A stretch of DNA of 64,000 nt, taken from the NCBI GenBank assembly GCA_019096195.1, contig JAGTXK010000190.1:740172-804171 (forward strand), written 5' to 3'. Within the stretch, counting starts at the first letter, position 1; each line of letters opens with the position of its first letter. The translations under genes were made by a program, and so were the position numbers. This document shows, one piece after another, positions 33,542 to 43,169 of the stretch. Origin of the DNA: Boletus sp. NGJ (taxonomy: Eukaryota > Basidiomycota > Agaricomycetes > Boletales > Boletaceae). The notes under the pieces are model-generated. The model was not told the DNA's origin. It did not search any database and saw nothing but the letters and a program-made list of their open reading frames with translations.

Positions 33542-33712
33542 GCTTGGAAGGACAGCCATCAAGAAGCCTAGTCTTCTCTGGCTGGAGTTCCTGAAGCACT
33601 TGGCATACTGTAGACTTCCCTAGGCCAGTTTGGGCAGAGATTTTCCTAGAGGAAAGCCCATGAGAGGAGAGAGAGATAATATTGTTTCTTTGAGAGATGG
33701 AATTGGATTTCA
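33542..33712 (-). pseudogene. Tc1-like transposase 2, N-terminal part
   Basis: From the ATG at about 33712 the frame reads MKSNSISQRNNIISLSSHG, then KISAQTGLGKSTVCQVLQEL, a helix-turn-helix of the Tc1 type, and stops at the chromovirus border inside DGCPSKLT. The frame continues at 26473. Confidence 0.8.
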
Positions 33713-34314
33713 TGGTGATGGTGGAAAAATAAACATGGAATGATGGAGTTTATATATGTTGTCTGACACTCAGTTACGTAATGGTGACATAATAGAAGCC
33801 TTACCAAATGTATATAATCATATTACAGCATGCTAGGGTCCAATATATGTAATCAAAACTTAGAGTCAAAAAACTGTCCGAATGAGTTATTGTTTTGAAA
33901 TGGCTGCCAGTTCATCAATTCTTATTCATATGTCTTAAAACCTTGATGGATAGAACGCCAAGGGTCAGTGCTGTATTTCATACACCTATATGTTAGGGTA
34001 AGGATTAGGGATTATTTGGGAATAACATGTTTAGTGAAAAATGACCAAACATGCGGACAGTTTTTTGAGCCACTGTATGATGGGGAGATGTAAGTTACAA
34101 GGTTATTTAGGTGACAAAAACTAACCATCTTTGACAGCTGCACACTTAGGAGCAAGGATGGTATGCTGCTTGGATCTCACAGTACTGGGAGGATGATGTG
34201 AGTTCATCTAATTCCCATAGATCATCTAACTGACCAGAAACAAGCAGGGGAGCTGCTGTAGATCAGACCTGCACCTATGTCGTTATAGACAATGCCGTGG
34301 CTGGATACAGTCTA

Positions 34315-35928
34315 CAGTGACTCCAAAAACCCTTTCCATGCTAACCCTCAATGTGGTGGCATGAAGCGCACCACCACACACTGTGGGAATTCCGCTTAGC
34401 TTTGGTGGAGTTATAAATGGTACATACTCTTGGCTACGAGATTGCTCCCTAGGTCGTGTGATTTGGTCCACAGGCTGTGGAGATATGATCAATATGAAAC
34501 AGTAATACCATGGAAAGGGTTTTTTCACCTTTGAATTGAAAAGGGTATTTGGATATTATCAGTACTTGGTATAGCCTCCTTTTGCTCTAAGCACTGCCTG
34601 AATCCTCCTAGGCATGCTTTCAATCAATTTCTGACACTCCTCCACTGGTATCCTATCCCACTCCACTTGAACCCTTTCCCACAATTCATGAATTCCATTA
34701 GGGGGGTTTTCATGCTTTGCAAGGCTCCTCTTCAGACAACTCCAGAGATGTTCAATAGGGTTGAGGCCAGGAGATTGTGCAGGCCACACCATAGTACTGA
34801 ATTCTTGCTCCTCTAGCCAGTTCTTGACCAGCCTGCAGGTATGCTTGGGGTCATTGTCCTGCTGAAAGATGATGTTAGGAGGATTGAGACCATAATACTC
34901 CAGGGTTTGCTGAAGCTCATCCTTCAAAATTTGAAGGTAGAGGTCCCCATCCATCCTACCATCAATCTTAGTAGCAAAGCCAACTCCCTCCCAAGTCATA
35001 CAGCCCCACATCATCAGAGAACCTCCTTCAAACTTGAGGGTTCCATCCACCAGCCTATCACTAAGCCCCTCACCTGCCCTCTTCCATGCCCATTTACGCC
35101 CATCTGACCCTAGGCGATTGATTTTGGTCTCATCAGACCATATCACCTTCTTCCAATCCTCCATAGTCCAATCCTTATGTGCATAGGCAAAATCCAAGCG
35201 AGCCTTGTGATGCCTAGCAGAGAGGAGGGGACATTTGGACTTCACCACAGCTTTCATACCAGCTTTCTTCAAGTGGAGGCGGACAGTATTGGCAGAGAGG
35301 GGTTGGTTGATGATATTGGTGAGGGCTTTGGTTACTTGGACAGCATTTTCAGCTTTCCCAGAGGTGATTAAATGTTGGGCATGACGAATGTTGGTGGGAG
35401 AAAGCCTGGAAGGACGACCCCCAGGAGCTTTGGGAGAGGGCAGAACGCTCTTTGGAGCGAAGCTTGGATATGGCAGAAGGGCTGACACCAGTTTGCTTGG
35501 CAATGGCTTCACCAGAGCAGCCAGAATCAAGCAAAGAGAGAATAGTGCTTTGTTGGGAAAGGAGAGGGATTTGACCATGGTGGTGGTTGAGAATCAAGAA
35601 GTGTGTGAACTTTTTTAAGCTCAGACATGCTATTTATATGCATATCTTTGTTTGCATGAACAAACAATGGCAAATATGATATGATTTGACTAAGATCCTA
35701 GTCATCAGTTCAAAAGTGAAAAAACCCTTTCCATGGTATTACTGTTTCACATTGATCATATCTCCACAGCCTGTGGACCAAATCACATGACCTAGGAAGC
35801 AATCTCATAGCCAAGAGTATGTACTATTTATAACTCCACCAAAGCTAAGCGAAAGTCCCACAGTGTGTGGTGGTGCGCTTTGCGCACCACATTGAGGGTT
35901 AGCATGGAAAGGGTTTTTGGAGTCACTG
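34315..35928 (-). mobile_element. Tc1-like transposon A, structurally complete
   Basis: 1614 bp from CAGTGACTCCAAAAACCC to its inverse GGGTTTTTGGAGTCACTG, with TA at 34313-34314 and 35929-35930. The terminal inverted repeats are long, about 215 bp (34315-34527 and 35717-35928), far beyond the ~30 bp of simple Tc1 elements. Inside each repeat the outer motif (AAAAACCCTTTCCATG) recurs in the opposite direction at the inner edge (CATGGAAAGGGTTTTTT). Confidence 0.93.
34559..35578 (-). pseudogene. Transposase of Tc1-like transposon A, DNA-binding part out of frame
   Basis: An open frame of 339 residues. From about residue 52 on it is a good DDE transposase: GGRPSRLSPTNIRHAQHLIT, VIWSDETKINRLGSDGRKWA (first Asp), NIIFQQDNDPKHTCRLVKNW (second Asp) and WPAQSPGLNPIEHLWSCLK (Glu), ending GGYTKY. 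Residues ~7-50, however, are unlike other copies: the expected helix-turn-helix (QQSTILSLLDSGCSGEAIAK, TGVSPSAISKLRSKER) is encoded in another frame over 35431-35560. Two small indels, one near 35557 and one near 35423, therefore shift the frame out and back. The open frame survives, but the DNA-binding domain is replaced by junk, so it is probably not functional. Confidence 0.75.
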
Positions 35929-36969
35929 TACATCGCTTGGACGATGGAATATCAACTAGGACATATGATACCAAACCCACGAAAACTTATTCTAAGCAGG
36001 TAGCATTCGCAAAATGAAGTGACAAAATAGTTGGCAGAGGAGAGGATGGGAATGTGTACATTTTTCACAAGGCCAGCAGGGTATTGCTCCAGATATTATG
36101 CCACTCCACCTCAGGACGCATCCAAACAATATCGGTAAGTTGTTTGTAACTCAACGCAACGTCATCACTCACACAATGAAAGACTTATGAAGGAAGTACT
36201 TACTATCTTATAACTACAGCATCATCCTCCGGTAGCAAGCATAGTCTGAAAATCAACATCTGGAAGAAACACATTCCCTCAGCGAAACAAGAGCCCCACA
36301 GTATCACTTCATGGACCATTTTTAGGACAGCCACACAGATCCTAATTCATCTGTTGGCGATCAGCATGATTATGGTAATCGTGTTTCAAAAAATCGTACA
36401 TCCCCTACTTCTGTACAGGCCAAAGCATCTTACAAAGATCCGTCAGTGGTGCACCCCACAAATTGCATGTATGAACAGCAGCTTCTGGAAAGCTTATCAA
36501 GTGGAAGTCGAGTCTTACATGCCACAACCGACGAGTTGAAAGGCACCATCAGATGGGGAAGATATGCGGAAGGCACCAATTCCTGAGGAATGGAAGAACA
36601 AAAACAGAAATGGGGCCAGTGAGGGCAAAGTGGACTGGGCTAAGGGCCAAAAAAGAGAAACATCATTACTACTCATTTGAACAGATCAATAGAATAAACC
36701 CATCTGTAGAGTACTTCATTGAACGAAGAACATTGAATTGACAACTGAGCTTTTACTGTGAAGTCATATAAGCTGCCAAAGAATTTTGGGAGGGGGAATA
36801 CTGGCCCTGGAATACCCCTGCCCATACAACAGCGAAGGTCTTGTATTCGGCAAGATTTCGGAGGGGGGTTTGTGAGCAAGTGGATGGCGGCATAGATTTC
36901 TTTGTCAATGGCATGATGACAATTGGCGGGTGACATGCTGTGCCAGGATGCTCAACTTTGATTACAAAA

Positions 36970-36999
36970 TACTACTACTACTACTACTACTACTACTAC
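36970..36999. repeat. (TAC)10 microsatellite
   Basis: Tandem TAC units directly before the left arm of the palindrome copy 2, the mirror of the (GTA)10 run at 20717-20746. Confidence 0.85.
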
Positions 37000-37245
37000 A
37001 TGGTTGTGGTTGCGGGTAGAGAAGAGAAAGCTTACCTGATTTGGAGAGTGGGTTGATATTGTGAATCGAACTTAGTCCGGGCGACACCGCTCATCACATG
37101 TGGGATTCCAAATCAGGTTTAAAAAACATCACGACCATGGGATGCACATGATGAACAGCATCGCCCGGACTGAGTTCAATTCACAATATCAACCTGCTCT
37201 CCAAATCGGGTAAGCTTTCTCTTCTCTACCCGCAACCACAACCAT
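37000..37245. repeat. 246-bp near-perfect palindrome (foldback), copy 2
   Basis: Same length and same end sequences (ATGGTTGTGG..CCACAACCAT) as the element at 20471-20716, with a few transitions, and bordered by TAC repeats on the left and GTAGTAGTAG on the right. Confidence 0.8.
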
Positions 37246-37829
37246 GTAGTAGTAGTAGACTCTGTAGAAAGTAAATTCAATGTAGTTGGTGACCGTCCAA
37301 ATGCTGAACATCCCATAGAAAGTAAATTCAAAATATAATTAAAGGCAGCGACTGGTGCAGTATGTCGTTGTGATGTGCCATACAACTGTGAGCCATTTAT
37401 TGTCGCTACTCGACGTTTGGGTTAACCATTCATCTGCAGTCTTGTTGTCTATCGTTGTCCAGTCCTGGCACAGCATGTCATCAGCAGTTGTCATAGTGAT
37501 CAGCAGTCTTTGTTGTCTATCATCACGCGTCGCACCCCATCATCTATTATATTCAGGCGATAACGTCAGTTTTCATTGTAAGTATTATCTCCATTCGTTG
37601 TATCATACCTTGACACTAAATAGCATATAGTCCAAATCGTCCCCTTAGAGATGGAGATTTATGCGGTAGCCTCCAATGTGAGCAATGTTCCGTCACTACT
37701 CAAATCAGTGAGCTATTGTATTCAGGTGGTAGCATCATCTGCATTTATTCGTCACAGACTGTTGGTTTTGGCTGACACCATGCCTTTGTTTTCATTCTCA
37801 TTCTCCAGTATTCCAAGAACAGACACTAA

Positions 37830-38935
37830 CCACGATCAGTATCCACTGGCTCCTTGTTTTCAACCCCGAACAAAGAATCGTCCAGCATGTTGAGCATCTT
37901 GGACGACACAGCCCCACGCCATGACAGTCTTGAGGCAGATCCACTCTCTGCCACATCATCTGTATCATTGCGTTCAACTAGTGGTTCACAACCGAATCCT
38001 GCTGCTTCCTTGCCTGGTACTTTTACTTTTACTACAGGTAAGTCATTGAATATCTCATAACATTGCCCTGACCTCCCCCTGTTAGGAAATTCTTCTTCCT
38101 CATTCGAGGACACACCTGAGAGCATCAACTCACCTGAAGTGATGATGTCTCTTTCAGCTAGTTATTATGTACCTCCTGAGATCGATATGGATTCTTCTAA
38201 TCTGTGGGCAGCTCCCATCCTGGAATGCAGAAAAAGGAATTTACCTGAGTCAGAATTATGCCATAATATGTCTGAGGGTTTCATGGTACATTGCAAACAA
38301 GATCATCAAAGTGAGGCTCATTGTCATTCATGAGTGTAGTGTTTTTGCAAGATCCTTGTGAAAGAGGTTGATTACTCGGATAACATGCACAATTCCTTGT
38401 ACAATCTAAAGTCATGTTTACACAGAACATTGCTGGTGTGTTCTTCATCAGATTTTATGATCAACTGACTCGAATCCCCTCCTTTTGTAGGAGACTAATC
38501 AGCTGTGTAACAATCTTGGAGCAAAGGAGTTGATTATCTCCTGGTAGGAGGATCAGTTTGCGAAAGGTTTTATGGAGAGAGACCATGTTATAGCCCTTCA
38601 GGAAAATATGATCAAGAAACTGGAATCTGACATCACCTATGTCTCTGAGCAATCCAGAGAGCAATCACAATCATACATGGCGATGGTTGCTGAGAGGGAT
38701 TCACTGATCACACAGCAAGCCAATGCATTGGAGAAGTTTAAACAGGATATGGTTTTGATGACAGAGAATTTCTCAGCAGCAGCGCAAGCAGATGTTTCCA
38801 AGCAAATAGAAAAATTGGCCATAAGTGCATTTACCTACAGTATGTGGAAAATGCATTGCAGGAAGTTGTGCCTCAGAGACAGCTGCAGAAGGATCCTGGA
38901 AGTGGCTGACTAGGTAGCCTGCAGCTGAATAAGCA
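37830..38935 (+). pseudogene. Decayed gene with a coiled-coil segment
   Basis: Successive frames look like exons. One is Ser-rich (FSTPNKESSSMLSILDDTA, then LRSTSGSQPNPAASLPG) with a donor near 38036; one has SSFEDTPESINSPEVMMS; one is a helical segment at 38567-38820 (ERDHVIALQENMIKKLESDI, MVAERDSLITQQANALEKFK) predicted to form a coiled coil. Stops and frame changes separate them. The end (VENALQEVVPQRQLQKDPG in one frame) resembles the remnant near 16270. Unrecognised family. Confidence 0.35.
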
Positions 38936-40910
38936 TTGTTGATTTGCAAGCTGCCACCACTCATGCCTGGATGCTGCCACATTGTATCTCCTGATCTCAA
39001 AGCCCACATCCCCCTCTTGTATCATGAAGACCATAGTGTCCAACAGATCTGTCACATATTGGGTGTCAAAAAGTCACTCATTTACAAGATGCTCTCTTTG
39101 TACTCAAGATATGGAACTTTAACAAACCCGAACAAGTACTCTTGTACTACCAGTTGCCCCCAAGTACTCACCTCAGCGGATGTTGCTCTTATCTCTACTG
39201 CCATTTAGTATTGGAGTACCATCTACCTTGACTGTTATGACCTCGTAACAATGGGACACGTGACCTGGTGAACTGAAGGTGAACTGAGTTCCACCAAGAC
39301 CTGTTACTCTCCCTTCCTCAAATAGGCAAGGGTTCGGGCAGCGAGCGAGTACTGTAATAGGCTTTCAGAGTCTTGGATGACCACCAAGACTTAGTATGCG
39401 AGTGACAATGATGTCCAGCTCCCAATGTACTCAGAGCAGCAACCATTGGCGACATATGCTCTGTGAGGCTTCTACAATCTGTCTACCTCTGTAGATATGG
39501 ACACCTCTTATAACCCCAGTCTGCTATAGGGGAGGATGGTCTTGCCTACAACCTCAATAGGCAGCAAGACAAAGGATGAGGCTAGTGATTACAGCAATCA
39601 CTAGCAGGACAAGAAGCACAGCTTCCAGCTTTGACTTCTAGGAACAGAAGTCAGTGAGGAGGTGGAGATGACCTTACACCAGGTTGAATTGTGTAGATTA
39701 AGGTTAGAGTTACATAAAGGGTGAACACCCATATATATAGACCTCCCTGATCTAGGGCAGGCTTCATATCGTATATGGTAATAGTAAGTCGCAGACTGAA
39801 TATTACCATAAAAGGACCAAAGGCATCAGTCAAATGAGGAGTTTGGAATACTGGGCTGTGTATGAGAGAACACAACCGAGAAGACAATGTCTATGATCAG
39901 ATAAGAGGTGAAATGCATATTGATGAAATAGGATGGGCTATGTCACAGCCATGGTGGTGCATCATCTAGAAGGGGAGTTCCAGGTGAGGCGATGCTTGTG
40001 TGGGCATTGTAGGGGAATCCCAGGAAAATCCCGAGTCATAGGAGTCGATGAGAAGGTCGTCCCAGAGTCCAGGAGGGGGTGAAGGAAGGGGAAAAGGTAT
40101 ATCCCCTTCCATAACTGTAACATCAACGAGCTTCAAAGTGAGCTTTGGGCTAAGCATCATAAGTACATTACATTCTCTACCCTTCTTTGAATGCTCCAGC
40201 AGCTTTCCATCACCTGGAAGGTTGTTTCCTCTTCTGCTGCAGAGCAGAATGATGAGACACATGCAATTTACATGAACTGCATTGCCACAGAAGCACCAGA
40301 TCCAAATATGCTTGTTTTTATTGACAAAGCTGCCAAGGATAAACGAACATCCACCTGCCAACATGGATGGTTGACAAGAGGAGTTTGTTGCCATGTCAAG
40401 AGGTGCTTTGTACGTGGCGCAAGATTTTCTATCATTCCTGCCATCACTCTTAATGGCATCATCACATACGACATTGTTGAGGGACTGGTTGACGGTAAGC
40501 ATTTTTTGAGTTTTTTGAATGAACATGTGGTGCATTGTTTGTATATTTCATCAATACATTTTTGCTACAGATGCCATTCACCAATCCATATCCAGGTTCC
40601 CGCAGTGTACCTGTCATGAACAATTGTTGCATCCACCATGGTGAGAAGGTCCATGTGCTGATTGAAGAGATGCATCATACGTCATCAATGCATCGTTCTT
40701 CATGTACTAACCACCATTAGTTTGCAAACTCATTTTCCTCCCTCCTTACTTCCCTGATTACAATCTCATTGAGCAAGCCTTCTCTGCTATCAAGGCATAT
40801 TTTCGGCACCACCGTGATGACTTCTTGATGACTGCAATTGCTTGTGCTTGTCAGAACATCACTCCTGACAAAGCAGAAGGTTATTTTAGAGCATTGGGTT
40901 ATATCATGTA
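38936..40910 (+). pseudogene. IS630/Tc1-like DDE transposase gene, interrupted by a solo LTR
   Basis: The N-terminal part at 38960-39232 has a homeodomain-like helix-turn-helix (VQQICHILGVKKSLIYKML, then SLYSRYGTL). After the LTR at 39233-40122 the catalytic part follows: NMLVFIDKAAKDKRTSTCQ (first Asp), ARFSIIPAITLNGIITYDIV, SVPVMNNCCIHHGEKV, where the usual MDNC Asp is Asn, and LIFLPPYFPDYNLIEQAFS (Glu), ending ALGYIM at 40910. An intron-like gap lies near 40495-40570. Such elements are widespread in mushroom genomes. The catalytic Asp-to-Asn change (G to A) and stops make this copy dead. Confidence 0.75.
39233..40122 (-). mobile_element. Solo LTR, TGTTATGACC subfamily, imperfect target duplication
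   Basis: 890 bp from TGTTATGACC to ACTGTAACA inside the IS630-like gene. The flanks are TTGAC and TCAAC; the expected uninterrupted coding sequence supports an original 5-bp duplication altered by two transitions. Related to the LTRs at 41392 and 45089. Confidence 0.75.
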
Positions 40911-41391
40911 GTTGAAATGGACTTAGGACTGTCGTAATCAATTGTTATCCGATCAAACAGAGTCATTGGAGTGATAGCATTGCATTTGAACTTTGAACCA
41001 GATGCTAAGTAACACGGAAATACTGGCAATATTGTCCTAGTTATTGAAAAAGCTACCCTCATCCTCCTCAGCATCCTCACAAACAATAAATCCCTTTGGA
41101 ACTAGAAGCCAAATGCTGTGATCTGTTGCCTGGTATCAGAGATCATAGTCCCTTGGTCCATCATCATCATTGGGGATGCAGTAAAGCAGAAGCAGCAGCC
41201 ATCATGATACTTCCTCTTATAGGCGAATTTTTTCTAGAGTGGATGGGTAGGTGACCTTGACTTGCTTGTTGAGCTTTGATTAGTATTGCTACACTTCCAC
41301 TTCACATTGGGACCATTCCACCATATCAGTAAATACAGGATTTCATCATAGTGCTCATAGTGCCATAGTAGTTTCATAGATAACTCATAGT
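40911..41391. other. No gene seen; decayed repeat flank
   Basis: About 480 bp, AT-rich, with only short frames. Runs of CATAG-type repeats begin at about 41345 and continue after the next LTR at 42287, so the LTR inserted into that repeat. Confidence 0.4.
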
Positions 41392-42286
41392 TGTTATGAC
41401 CTCACAACTTGGTGACATGTTTCTGAGTAATTGACCTCCTAGTTGATTACTGGACTAGCTGGACTTGAGCAAATGACTCCCTAGGCCCAAGTTCCCTAGG
41501 TATGGGGACCGACAGCTAGCTTTATGTAAAGTCTCCCCTGGGGTTGGAGTCTCTCTATGACCAATGGCAGAGTCTTGGGCTTTGAAGATAGTGGTGCAGT
41601 CCTATCAGTGCAGAATCTGTCTGCATTGGTGTTGTCACTGATTAAGCGCACAAGGAGATAGCGAGGATACCACACAAGTGTAATGTAAATATGAGAAGTA
41701 TCACAAGCACTAGGGTGATTACTTCCAGAGTGGGTGTAGACGTCTGAAGTGATGTGGAACCTGGAGTTGGGTAGATTACATGGGATGTGGTGTAGATCAA
41801 GGTTGGGAGATTACATGGGATGTGGTGTAGATCAAGGTTGGGAGATACAGAGGGATCAACTGACTATATATAGGGCTTTGCCTCTTAGGGGCAGGCATAA
41901 GCAGAGTTACCATAAGTGGAAAGGAGAACCGAATGAGGAACGAGGCTGGAAGTGATGGAATACAGGCTATGTATGAGAGAGCATAGTCAAGGAAACAGTG
42001 TCTGATATGAAGCATAGGTTAAGAGTAAAATGGGAAATGAAAGAGACACAGAATGGAGAGGATAGCCATTGGAGAGATCTTGGATCTCACAGATGGCTGT
42101 TCATCGCCCTAGAAGGCAGTGTCATTGAGGGAAGTACTAAGTGCTAGGTATTCTCCCATGAGGAAGCTTCCCCATGTCATTTCAGAGGAGTCAAACAAGA
42201 GGTCTCCCCATAAATCGTTGATGACTGGGGATGGAGGGAGTATGAAAGAGAGGGAAAAAGGTGTACCCCATTCATTGTCTGTAACA
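41392..42286 (-). mobile_element. Solo LTR, TGTTATGACC subfamily
   Basis: 895 bp from TGTTATGACC to CTGTAACA, flanked by identical ATAGT copies (41387-41391 and 42287-42291). It contains an internal tandem pair near 41765-41840 (TACATGGGATGTGGTGTAGA repeated). Confidence 0.88.
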
Positions 42287-42291
42287 ATAGT

Positions 42292-42432
42292 GTTCATAGT
42301 ATCATAGTATTGAAAGTGTATTCATAGTATCCATAGTATATTCATAGTGTTCATAGTATCATAGTATCATAGTAGCATAGCATTTCATAGCTTTCATAGT
42401 ACATTCATAGTAGTCATAGTCATAGTAGTAAT
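42292..42432. repeat. CATAG-rich simple repeat
   Basis: About 140 bp built from irregular units of TCATAGTAT and TTCATAGTA. Related CATAG/CTATG repeats flank it at 41345-41391, at 43080-43165 and at 51160-51275. Confidence 0.8.
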
Positions 42433-42442
42433 TTTAAGCTGA

Positions 42443-43073
42443 TCCTAATCATAATCCTAATCCTAATCCTAATCCTAAATCAAAAGCATACAAAATGTGT
42501 AGTCAAAAAGTGCACAAAAAGTGTAGTCAAATGTGTAGTCAAATGTTGTACAAAAAGTATAGGAAAGAGTGTAGTACAGTGTAGCAAACAGAGTGTAGTA
42601 AAAAAAAGCAAACAAAAGTGTAGCAGAGTGTAGTACAGTGTAGCAAACAAAGTGTACTAAAAGTGTACCAAAAATGCGCACCAAGTGTAGTAAAAGTGTA
42701 GTCACAATGTGTACCAAAAGTGTAGACCTACACTCAAAAAAAATATCCAAGTCCATTTTCCCACACTCAGTGTTAAAAAAGCGGACATTGTTTGCCAATG
42801 TTTGTGCCACCATTCTCATATAAACAAGCCAGACTTCAAAAACATTCCCACACCCTCTTGTTTCTTAATTTTATCCTTCTCTACTCATTACATGAAGTCA
42901 ACACTTCACTTTGTAAATCATTAGGATTAGAATTAGGATCAGGATTAGGATTGGAATTGGAATTGGAATTGGGACTGGGATTAGAATTAGAATTAATAGA
43001 ATTAATATTTGATTGAATTTGAAATTAGAATTGGCTTGAAATTGGATTAGGATTAGGATTAGGATTAGGATTG
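42443..43073. repeat. Inverted pair of ATTAGG-type arrays around a degenerate satellite
   Basis: The left arm (42443-42478) is CCTAAT repeats. The right arm (42921-43073) is a longer, degenerate array of GGATTA, GGAATT and GAATTA units ending in four clean GGATTA copies. Between them, 42480-42740 is a degenerate tandem of GTGTAGTCAAA/GTGTAGTACA units, which on the minus strand leaves an open frame rich in YTF and YTL repeats that I do not take for a gene. The units resemble the fungal telomere repeat TTAGGG but are one base different. Confidence 0.7.
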
Positions 43074-43169
43074 CTAAGCCACTATGGAAGCACTACAGTA
43101 TGTATACTATGGCATCACTATGACCACTATGGAAGTACTATGAGAATACTATGACAGACTATGGCTATA

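Larger units (their letters stand above)
25399..34075 (-). mobile_element. Tc1-like transposon 2, split by a chromovirus
   Basis: Starts CAGTGGCTCAAAAAACTGTCC and ends with its inverse, GGACAGTTTTTTGAGCCACTG, with a TA on each side (25397-25398 and 34076-34077), the standard Tc1 target. After taking out the chromovirus and its 5-bp duplication, 1609 bp remain, close to the 1612-1614 bp of the other Tc1-like copies. The terminal inverted repeats are about 215 bp long. The broken transposase runs on the minus strand from the ATG at about 33712 to 33542 and then from 26473 to 25629. Confidence 0.9.
24814..36750 (+). pseudogene. WD40-like gene split by two Tc1-like insertions
   Basis: Before the first insertion the frames read LSGHQDAILSMGISSSGNLL and ASGG (a WD40 blade), later WSKRVGTGQEIMTLTCESFE and ITATCDKRVQLWSLDSKYY (another blade), ending near 25398. 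The gene resumes after the first element at 34078 (RSKDGMLLGSHSTGRMM, then TCTYVVIDNAVAGYSL), is broken again at 34313, and resumes at 35931 with RLDDGISTRTYDTK and SDKIVGRGEDGNVYIFHKAS, a further blade. Beyond about 36150 the coding character is weak. Several in-frame stops are present, so it is dead. This is separate from the WD40 gene at 11209-12285. Confidence 0.6.
36945..37725 (-). repeat. Inverted duplication, copy 2
   Basis: Opposite-strand counterpart of 19890-20790. Both copies contain the palindrome, the trinucleotide run, the ACATGCTGTGCCAGGA-type segment and the ATCTCCATTTGTTGT-type segment. The two copies face each other across about 16 kb that contains the decayed genes and the nested insertions. 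Confidence 0.8.

Noticed and set aside
42475-42819. Minus-strand frame with YTF/YTL repeats
   Set aside because: Entirely produced by a degenerate tandem repeat; no start context, no homologous protein that I recognise.
42443-43073. True telomere sequence
   Set aside because: Units read ATTAGG, not TTAGGG, face each other, and are followed by ordinary element sequence, so this is not a chromosome end.
42287-43165. Possible CRISPR-like or regulatory array in the CATAG and GGATTA repeats
   Set aside because: Units are short, irregular and without unique spacers, and the organism is eukaryotic; simple satellite decay explains them.
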